64,000 nucleotides of DNA from Azolla caroliniana. Lineage: Eukaryota; Polypodiophyta. The position numbers and the translations under genes were made by a program. Location: NCBI GenBank assembly GCA_043228905.1, contig JBHGNT010000020.1, positions 4,960,001-5,024,000 of the forward strand, in the 5' to 3' direction. Numbering within the stretch: position 1 is the first letter of the stretch; every line of letters begins with the position of its first letter. Of this stretch, positions 21,701 to 30,013 are shown one piece after another. The notes beneath the pieces are model-generated. The model was not told the origin of the DNA, made no database searches, and saw only the letters and a program-made list of their open reading frames with translations.

Positions 21701-24633
21701 CAAAGGAATTGCCGAAGGAAGAAAAGAAGGCAATGGTAGCATTGTTAACAGACTTCAAGGATGTGTTCGCGTGGTCGTACGAAGACATGCGAGGGCTGGA
21801 CCCCCAGCTCTATCAGCACCAAATTCACCTAAGTACGGACGCGAAACCGATTGCTCAACGCAGGTACCGGATGAATCCGAATTATGCGGCAAAGGTGAAG
21901 GAGGAAATTGATAAGCTCCTCCGGGTCAGATTTATCCGACCGGTCAAGCAGGCAACCTGGCTAAGTCCGATAGTGGTGGTCCCGAAAAAGAACGGAAAAA
22001 TCCGGGTATGCGTGGACTACCGAAAACTAAATGCCGCGACAGTGACCGATGCGTTTCCACTACCATTTACGGACGGGGTGTTAGATGCGGTAGCCGGGCA
22101 CGAAGTTTACAGCTTCCTGGATGGATTTAGCGGCTACAACCAAATACGAATGAACCCGGCTGACCAAGAGAAGACAGCGTTCGTGACGGAATGGGGAGTG
22201 TTCGTCGCGGTAGTGATGATGTTCGGACTAAAGACGGCTCCAGCGACCTTTCAAAGGATAATAATGGAAATTTTCGGGGAATATATCCCCGGTTTTATGC
22301 AGGTCTTCCTTGACGATTTCGCGGTCTACAGCCGGCACGGAGAGCATCTCGATCACCTCCGGCTGTGCTTGGAGAAGTGCCGCGAGTACCGATTGAGCCT
22401 GAATCCGGCCAAGTGCGTCTTTGGAGTGGCAAGCGGCAACTTGCTAGGGCACGTGGTGAGTAAGGAAGGAATCGCGGTAGATCCGGATAAAGTCAAGGCG
22501 ATTCTCGATGCACCAGCACCAAGTAACGCAAAGGCTTTAAGCCGGTTCCTGGGCCAAATAAGGTGGCATAGCCGGATGATACGGCACCTCGCGGACTTCG
22601 CTACACCGTTACATACCGCCGTACATAGGGTACCCTTCCTATGGGCAGAGACGGAGGAGGAAGCCTACAAAGCGTTGAAGGTCATGCTGTCGCAAGCTCC
22701 GGTGGTGCAACCGCCGGATTGGAGTAAAAGCTTTCACGTCTTCGTCGACGCGTCGGACGTAGCAATCGGCAGCGTTCTGATGCAACTCACAGAGCCGAAA
22801 TGGTACCGACCGGTGTACTACGCAAGCCGGAAACTCTCAAAAGCCGAACGGAATTACTCTACGACGGAACGCGAGGCATTGGGAATGGTGTATAGTGTCA
22901 CAAAGTACAGGCACTATCTGCTCGGAAGGAAGTTTTCCTTCCATGTCGACCATTCGGCACTACTCTACTTGGTCTCGAAGGCATCCCTGACGGGAAAAAT
23001 TGCACGGTGGACACTACTACTACAGGAATTTGAATTCGACATTTTCCACCGACCCGGGGCATAGCATGCGGTAGCGGACTATCTAAGCAGACTTGAATCC
23101 GGAGAAGCAGGGGACGGCGTCCAGGATGAGTTTCCCGACGCCGAATTGTTCCGGATCACGACGAAACCGGCAACGGATACAACGGTAGCCGACGAAGACA
23201 CATGGCTAACTGAGATGCACCAGTTCCTGAGCACCGGAGTTCCCCCGGACAACATGGACCGCGATGAAAGGAAAAGGGTAGCAGTAAGAAGTAGACATTT
23301 CTGCTTGGTTGGAGACACCCTCTATCACAAGGGGGCAGATGGCATCTGGAGGCGAGCAGTGCGGAGCGATGAGAAGGATCTAATCCTCAAGGAAGCCCCG
23401 GACAACATGGACCGCGATGAAAGGAAAAGGGTAGCAGTAAGAAGTAGACATTTCTGCTTGGTTGGAGACACCCTCTATCACAAGGGGGCAGATGGCATCT
23501 GGAGGCGAGCAGTGCGGAGCGATGAGAAGGATCTAATCCTCAGGGAAGCCCACTGTGGAATTGCCGGCGGGCATTATGCCAGCGACACAACCGCTCGGAA
23601 AATATGGCAGAGCGGACTGTGGTGGCCGACCACCCTAAAAGATGCCGTGAAGTATAGCAGAGAATGCGATTTGTGTCAACGACTGGGCCAACCCACAGAG
23701 CAGGCCCGGATGCCACACCACCCGGTCTTGCCCTTAGAACCGTTTCAAAAGTGGGGGTTGGACTTTGTCGGTCCCTTCAAACCACCGGCAATGCGAACCG
23801 GAAATCGGTATGTCATAGTGGCGACCGACTATTGCACCAAATGGGTAGAAGCAAAGGCCTTACGGGACAACACGGCCGCTTCCACGGCAAAGTTTCTGTA
23901 CGAATGCATATGGTGCCGGTATGGATGCCCGATCGAGCTTATAAGTGACCAAGGAGGACATTTTCTTGGGCAGGTAGTAGAAAGCCTGACGTCATTTTAC
24001 GCGGTGGTACATAAAAAGAGTACACCCTACTACCCTCAAGCCAATGGACTAGTGGAATCAACGAACAAAACTCTGCAGAACATCCTACGAAAAATCGTCA
24101 ACGAGAACCGGACCGACTGGGATACGAAATTGCAAAGCGCGCTATGGGCGTACCGAACAACGTACAAAACCAGCATCCGGACAACCCCGTTCCGACTAGC
24201 ATTCGGGTTAGAAGCGGTCATGCCGGTAGAGTTCCAGATCCCCAGCTTACGGATTCAGATAAAGGAGCGCTTAAGTGAGAACGAGTCCGAACGAATCCGA
24301 CTGGCAACGCTGTTGGAATTAGAGGAAAACCGAATAGCCAGCTTACTACAACTCGAACTGGAGCAAAGGAGGAGAAAAGCCTTCGTGGACCGACACCGGC
24401 GTGGCAATGAAAAGGAGTTCGAAGTCGGGAAACCGGTGCTACTATTCCAGACAAGGATGGGGAACATGCCGGGAAAGTTGCGGTTTCGATGGACCGGACC
24501 GTTCTGGATCACCAAGGAGTACAATGGGTCGTATCAGCTCTGCACGTTGTCTGGAGATGTCATCGGCAAGTGGGCAAATGGATTTCGGCTAAAGCCGTAT
24601 AAAGGAAATATGCCAGCCAACCCGTTCAAGTGA
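18727..24633 (+). CDS. Element G gag-pol polyprotein, one internal TAG
   Basis: About 1,968 codons from ATG 18,727 (MSRPNDDHITERGRRYTERE). Gag matrix/capsid-like part with QRELVGQFYTTRQEENETMP near residue 295; two CCHC knuckles near residue 395 (CTTCLNSGHSTVDC and CVICNSRAHTTDRC); an Arg/Asp-rich tandem repeat; a third knuckle CYYCRKEGHYSNQC near 612. Protease IIDGGSRVNVIS near 777 (D-G-G). RT from about 1,060 with VFLDDFAVYS near 1,194; RNase H with HVFVDASD near 1,337. A TAG at 23,062-23,064 interrupts RPGA-HAVADYLSRLESG in the same frame. Integrase: HHCC zinc site, LDFVGPF, SDQGGHF and GLVESTNK with 35 residues between the last D and E; tail GKLRFRWTGPFWI. A 51-codon duplication precedes the HHCC domain. 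The TAG most simply is one nonsense mutation. Confidence 0.92.
20123..20374 (+). repeat. In-frame 126-bp tandem repeat in element G gag
   Basis: Two copies of 42 codons (20,123-20,248 and 20,249-20,374), each beginning YADRRRDNYDREERR and ending DRRGEERRQG: a highly charged Arg/Asp/Tyr linker between the second and third zinc knuckles. Element I has a similar Arg/Asp-rich part with its own duplicated segment. Confidence 0.9.
23248..23553 (+). repeat. In-frame 153-bp tandem duplication in element G integrase
   Basis: 23,248-23,400 is repeated at 23,401-23,553 almost without change (AAG to AGG near the end, and the junction codons). It duplicates 51 codons from DNMDRDERKRVAVRSRHFCL to DLILKEA just before the HHCC zinc domain. 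The frame is kept. Confidence 0.95.
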
Positions 24634-25004
24634 AACCCGGAAATCCGGCAAGAGGAAGAACCGACACCGACAGACGCTGCTGAAGACATTCGGACCGAGG
24701 AAGAACCGACACCGATACTGACGATGACCATCCCGGAAAACCGACACGAACCGACCCGAACAAAGCGGGGGGGACCAGCAAATGACGTGGTCCAAGCAAA
24801 AAAAAAAGAAAAAAAAAAAAAAAAAAAAAAGACGTGGGCAGAATTGACGCGAATCATCGTAATGATGGGGAGATCACAAGAGGTGGGAGCGCCACCATGC
24901 AACGAAGAGGCGCCATGCATTAAAGAAAGACGTGTGCGCACTTGCTATTTAAAGCAGAGAACGTGGGCACTCACACGCGGCAAACAAGAAAGGACATACT
25001 AATT
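24634..25004 (+). promoter_or_regulatory. Element G spacer with A-tract and TATA-like site before the second ORF
   Basis: Holds an A-rich tract (24,799-24,830, interrupted by one G) and, 60 bases before the ATG of the second ORF, the TATA-like GCTATTTAAAGCAG at about 24,942-24,955. This could be an internal promoter; alternatively the second ORF is reached by splicing. Not shown by sequence alone. Confidence 0.4.
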
Positions 25005-28000
25005 ATGGCGGGAGAGGAACATGCGGGGGAAACGAAAAAGGACGGCTCGAGGCACAACCCACTATATAAGACACAGGCCTGCGAAGGGCTCACGTTTTAC
25101 GAATTTTCCTACATACAGGCGCAGAAGCACAGAAGAGCGACCCGACGCACAGAGCACACACAGCGCGATCCCGAACACCAGGCAGCAGACGAAGAATTCG
25201 AAGCAATGGTACTGTCGGAAGAGGCACGCCAATGGATGAGGGAGAACGGGTTAAAAGGCTTGCTGCGGATCGCCGACGCTCCACCACACGCAGAACCAGA
25301 GCAGGCGGCAGCATCGATCGATATATCAGAAGTCACGGAAGGAGCGGTGCAGGCACTCACGGGGATCAAAGCAGGAGGACTGCAAACAATCGAAAACCCT
25401 TCCAGTGAAATCCTGTTCGAATATTTCAGGGAATACTCTATCACCAGCAAGGCGTACCGAACGCAGGGCGGAGAGAACCTGCTGTTCGGAGAAGTAGCCC
25501 GCGCTATGATGGAATACGGATTCGTGAATCCCCGTCCCCCAGCCATAGCCAAGTATCGGGCAGCATTCTTGATAGCAGCGTACGAGGGCTTACAAATAGA
25601 CTGGCTCCATTTCATAACCGAAGGATTGAAGGAGGCCATCAAAAATCTGGTGGAAGGAAAAAGGCCATGGGCCGGGATAGCACAATGGCTAACGGTGTTA
25701 GTCCCACCGGTACTCCCCATCACACAAAAGAAAAGAGGTCGGCAGGAGACGACGCCGAAACAGGTCACAAAGCGCCGACAGATCTTGGAGAAACACACCC
25801 CCGGATGGACCCCGCAAGAAGCAGAACAGCAGGGGGAAGGACCATCCCGACAGCAACAGGAACCGGCCACAAAGGCAAAACCGGCAGGTAAAGGCAAAGG
25901 GAAAGCGGCTGAGGAGGAACCGGTAGCGCACAAACCAATCCATATAACGCTGCGACGGCCGGAACCGGAACCAGAGATCTCTAGACAAAAGGTCCGTCTG
26001 GTACCCACACCGGAGGAGGAAACTGAAACTGAAGACTCATCCGAACCCCTGGTAAGACTCCCAGCAAGACAAGGTCGGGAGAAACGGGCGAAAGGACCGG
26101 CTCCACCAGTGGACAGAACTCAGCAGAGGGCGCAAGGACCATCTCCAGTAGCCGAGGCGGAAATAGCACCGGAACCTGTACCCAGGGAAGCAGCACCGAC
26201 ACCGGTTGGGCCGGACTTCAAAAAACCGGTCATCCCAGAGAAGAAGAAGGAACGAGCGCCGGAGCCAGAGCCAGAGAAGAGGCCGGAAAATCAGCCTGGC
26301 TTAAGTGAGAAAGGCCACCCCGAAATCGGAAGAACAAAGCCACAATGGCTGAGATGGCTTTCGGAGCAGTTATCGGGAGTAGCGGACCAGTTAGAGAAAG
26401 AAGAAACGTGTCGGCAACAGCTGACGCATACAACAACGCAGGAGTTGGTCGCGCTCCGAACACAGATCGAGGAAATGCAAGGGGAGCTGTTGCAGGCAAG
26501 GGAAGGAATCCAACAAGCACAAGCTGTCACCGAGCCGGTCGGGACAACAAGGAAGCAACCAGAACCGGAACCGGAACCGGTAGCCTTGCAAACCGGCCCT
26601 GAGACCGAAAAAATAATAGAAACCTTACGAGAGGAGTTACAAGCTCAGGAGGCATTAAGGGAAAGAGAAAGGGAGCAGCGGAAAGCGGTGGAGGATGACA
26701 GACGAAAAATGGAAGAAGGCCTCCGGAAAGGTCGAGCCGCTAATGACCGACTGCAAGAAGAAAAAGAGAAGTTGCAGAAGGAGAAGGACCGACTACGTCG
26801 ACATGCCGAACAAGAGATAGAACGACTGCAGGAAGAACTCCGACAACAGAAGGACCGGGACGATCGGTTAAGAGCTCAGACAACCCGACGCCTGAAGTAG
26901 AAGACGGAGGACTTCGACCGTCTCTACAGAGATCACAAGCAGGCCGAGTCGGACAACAAAAAACGAGCAGCAGACTACGACCGGCAAATAGAGAAGCTGA
27001 AAGAGCAGGTCAAAGAGACCCGATTAGACCTGGCTAAGGCGATGGATGAGGTCAGTGCCAACAAGGAAGCATTGTCGGCGGAAATAGCCCAAGCAACGGA
27101 GAGAAGGAAGGAATTAGAGGCGCTAAGGCGGGAAAAGCTGGACCTGACCAAGATCAGGAATGAAGAAAAGGAAAAATCGACCTTCACGATCAGCAAACTG
27201 CAGAGTACCTATGAAAAGCAGAAAGCAGATTAAGAGGCCCAGGCTCAGATAATGGCCGACATTATAAAACGGGCAAGGAAGGAAAAGCAGGAAGCTTATG
27301 CGCATGCTAAGGCAGGAGTTGACCGGATCAAGCTCATCATGTCAGGATGGAGTACCCGAGCTCAGGCAAGTATCAACGAAAGTACGGAAAAGCTATGGAA
27401 GGAGTGGTCACAACAGGCAGCCGAGCTGCAGACACTCCGAGCGGATGCTGAGAATCGGAAGAAGACCGGCGACAGGTTCTACAAGATGGATGAAGAAAGT
27501 ATCGTCGCCATTCGGGAGGAATTGTCGGAGGATTTCTACACTTTAGCAGAAGAACACCTCAAAGAAATCCGAGGGTTGGTAGAGAGGTTGGATGACGGGC
27601 AGCTCGCAACTCAGTTGGAGTTGGAGAGATACGAGCAGGACCGGGTACGACAGGAAGCTAAGGGAAGAACGACGCCAACCACTATTGGTGAGGGAACGCG
27701 ACCAGATGAAGAGGAACCAACCGACACCGAACAACCCTGACAAGGAATAGGCATATCAAGTCGACCAGTCGAGACCGGAGAAAGCGACACCGGTAACAGA
27801 ACAGAGCCAGGAACGGAGGGAGAACAGGAAGAACCCGGACGAAGCGGTGAGGAAGCACCGGCACCACGGAATCAAGCAGAGCCGGAGCAGAAAATTTTTA
27901 CGGAACAGCCTACCCAACAGGAGGTCGGAGACCAGGCAGGCAAGGAACAGGAACAGGAGGAAGAAGCACCACTTGACACTATCGAGCAAAGTGTGCTCGA

Positions 28001-28019
28001 TATTTTGGAGGAAGACTGA
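25005..28019 (+). pseudogene. Element G second ORF: N-terminal globular part plus long coiled coil, three internal stops
   Basis: From ATG 25,005 (MAGEEHAGETKKDGSRHNPL) to TGA 28,017-28,019, about 1,004 codons in one frame, with internal TAG (26,898), TAA (27,231) and TGA (27,738). Residues 60-240 look globular (EARQWMRENGLKGLLRIADA; ENLLFGEVARAMMEYGFVNP; PWAGIAQWLTVLVPP). A Pro/Glu/Lys-rich linker follows, then from about residue 455 to 920 an almost uninterrupted Glu/Gln/Arg/Lys coiled coil (REREREQRKAVEDDRRKMEE), and an acidic end (TIEQSVLDILEED). No catalytic motif recognised. The element H copy (7,672-4,687) is homologous along its length. Likely a structural or trafficking partner of the element; that is inference. 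All frames between the stops remain open. Confidence 0.8.
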
Positions 28020-28069
28020 GGCCGGGTGTGGATTCGAAGTGCAAGGCACTTTCCCACGGGCGTGCCATG
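28020..28069 (+). other. Element G 3' border without a purine tract
   Basis: The 50 bases between the last ORF and the 3' LTR contain no long purine run; the last 17 (CCCACGGGCGTGCCATG) are nearly the same as the border of element H (CCCACGGGCATGCCAGG). The plus-strand primer of this family is therefore not obvious. Confidence 0.7.
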
Positions 28070-28448
28070 TGTTGGCCGGTCAGAAGAGCAAGGACAAGTG
28101 GGAAGGCGGATCGGATAATAGGAAGTAATAGTAGAATTATTATTCGGAGGGACGGATTCGGTACAGTTGTACCGATCCGGATCCGAACCGATTCGGATGT
28201 CGGTTGCCTAAGCGCACCGATTGTAACCTTGTCGGATGCCTATAAAAGGATCCGATGATTTGTAAAGTGTTCGACGGAAGTAATACAATAGTAATTGTCG
28301 TGTATTTATCTGTATCTCGTATTGTTTGCCGTCCGTGCTTAATTGTAATCATCTTATGCGTGTAACCTAGCATCCAATCCTTACCACCCCTTTGGAGAAG
28401 TGTCGGGTAGACACCTGTGTTGAGGCTAGTCCGGCCAGACAGACAACA
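28070..28448 (+). repeat. Element G 3' LTR
   Basis: 379 bp, same as the 5' LTR except for one C-to-T difference in a CpG context (ACCTTGTCGG against ACCTTGCCGG). Confidence 0.95.
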
Positions 28449-29318
28449 GTCGCACCACATGCACCTATTTCCTGCCGGTGGCCAACGGTCACGAGCCTAA
28501 TCGCCGCCTTCCCTCCGAGCCTGGGCGATCTGGAGATCCTTTACCGCTCGTGTCAACTCCTCCAAAGCTGCTCCCCCGGACGAGCCTCTGACCACGCCGG
28601 TCGAAGCCGAACCGGTCTCGAGCCACTCCCGGGTCTCTTCCCTTCGCGCCTGCGGTATCGGTTCGAGCTTCCTTGCTGCGACAGGTCCCGCCCCGGTCGC
28701 CTCTGTATCAGCCCACTCCCACCGTTTGTCAAAACGGCCGCAGACTCTTTTTACCGCGGCCCAGTCGGCCGTCAACCCGTCTTCGGTTTCCAGTAAGGAG
28801 CCCACATGCCCCCGATCTCGTGCGTCAACCGATTTGACAAACAGTAGGACAAGACTTGTGTCCACAACGGTCCGATCGAGCGCCGAAAGGCGTGCAAAGC
28901 GTTCCTCAAACTCCCGGAGGAGTACCGACGCATTTCTTCCTTTGTTAGGGGACTCCACCCACTCCATGAAGCCCCGCTTCGAAAGTCGAAGCGCGTCATC
29001 CAGCCCGTATTTCTCCAAGAGCCGTCCTTCGAACTCCTCCCAGGTCCGGCTCTCTACCCGGACTTGGAGCACCTCTGCATGGATGCCCGACATCGCCACT
29101 CGAGGGAATCCGGCAAGACGCCTCTCTTCCGGAATATCCCTCATCAACATCTCCGCCCGGTAGGACGCCAAATAACTCGTGGCATCCTTTCCACTGAACC
29201 GGCCGATCATACCGACGATCGCCTCAATAGCCCTGTCAAGGGCTCCGGTGCCCTCACGCGCGCTCACTATCCGGTCCACGGCCGAAGCCATGGCCTCTGC
29301 AAGATCTGACCCCCTCAT
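28449..29318 (-). pseudogene. Gypsy F gag (5' part)
   Basis: Reads from ATG 29,318 (MRGSDLAEAMASAVDRIVSA) through a capsid-like region: RFSGKDATSYLASYRAEMLM, RTWEEFEGRLLEKYGLDDAL, DTSLVLLFVKSVDARDRGHV, then RVCGRFDKRWEW. It meets an in-frame TAG at 28,497-28,499, then continues in the same frame into the first half of a zinc knuckle (CMWC) that is cut by element G; the other half is at 18,260-18,290. An earlier non-ATG start overlaps the primer-binding region and is not favoured. Confidence 0.82.
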
Positions 29319-29343
29319 CTTCTGCTCCTCTACCGCCTGTTTC

Positions 29344-29362
29344 ACGTCGGGTTCACCAAATA
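29344..29362 (-). other. Gypsy F primer-binding region
   Basis: Minus-strand TATTTGGTGAACCCGACGTG lies directly after the LTR end CGCGACA. TGGTGAACCCGACGTG looks like a complement to a tRNA 3' end; which tRNA is not determined. Confidence 0.55.
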
Positions 29363-30013
29363 TGTCGCGTTGTTACGCGCGTGCGTGGAGAAACGAGGCG
29401 GGACCACCGGGGTCTCGAACCGAAGAGCAGGTGATAGGAGGGGAAAGAGAAAGAGAGAGACGACCGGTTACGTATGAGCAAAGAAACACAGGGGCACGGC
29501 CCGTCAGCGCAGAAAAACACGAATGGACACAAAGACAAAGAGACACGAATGTTTGTATATTAACAGATGACACCAAAAACAACAGAGCACGCGAGCGGTT
29601 ACAACCGAACAGGCCGGCGAACAGATGCCGATGCATGTTCGTCTGCGCACGAAAGGGGATAGGATGGAGGTGCTGCCGGAAGCACACGGGCGTTCCTCGA
29701 AGCAGCGCGAGCCTCCCGAAAACCTGCAGAGAAGAGCTACAGAGAACAGACAGAGGAGAAGCGTTCGGTTACGGTCCGACAACACTTCGTCCTCCTCAAT
29801 GCGCGATTCCTTTTCTCCCTGCGTCTCCCTCTCCTTTATAGCTTCAAGAAGGGAGTCGTCTCCCTCCTTTACTTCCTACCTACCGAATCTAACTACCCGG
29901 ATATGCCTTTGTACTTAATTCCCTATTATATACATTAAGGGCGCGCACACGTGAAGAGCCGGTTCACGCGCGCTATGCACCGATTGCGCCAAGGGACGGT
30001 TTTCTTCACGACA
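29363..30013 (-). repeat. Gypsy F 5' LTR
   Basis: 651 bp, TGTCGTGAAGA to CGCGACA on the minus strand, with TATAAAGGAGAGG (complement of about 29,829-29,841). Two solo LTRs with the same right-hand terminus and internal wording (GACCCC-GTGGTCCCGCCT) lie at 8,443-9,237 and 44,593-45,131. The right edge is Copia B sequence. Confidence 0.82.

Larger units (their letters stand above)
18296..28448 (+). mobile_element. Gypsy element G, complete and young
   Basis: 10,153 bp. Two 379-bp LTRs that differ at a single position (GCCGG in the 5' copy, GTCGG in the 3' copy), a primer-binding region, a gag-pol ORF (18,727-24,633) with one internal TAG, a 370-bp spacer, and a second large ORF (25,005-28,019) with three internal stops. 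It lies in the gag of element F, opposite strand. Protease IIDGGSRVNVIS, RT FLDDFAVYS, RNase H HVFVDASD and a D-D35-E integrase place it in Ty3/gypsy without chromodomain; the extra 3' ORF resembles the arrangement of Tat-type elements (family knowledge, assignment inferred). Confidence 0.95.
15411..30013 (-). mobile_element. Gypsy element F, 3'-truncated and split by element G
   Basis: Ty3/gypsy element on the minus strand: 5' LTR 29,363-30,013, primer-binding region, gag 29,318-28,449, then a 10.15-kb insertion (element G, 28,448-18,296), then the gag zinc knuckle, protease and reverse transcriptase, 18,290-15,411. It is cut in or before RNase H; integrase and 3' LTR are absent. Its LTR sits in Copia B at 30,013/30,014. 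The protease reads ALVDHGSEINLMS and the RT has PFLDDIPIKG, wording more familiar to me from fungal Ty3/gypsy elements than from the main plant lineages. Confidence 0.85.

Noticed and set aside
23062-23064. Programmed readthrough at the TAG of G pol
   Set aside because: No supporting context can be seen, and the second ORF of the same copy also has stops, so mutation is simpler.
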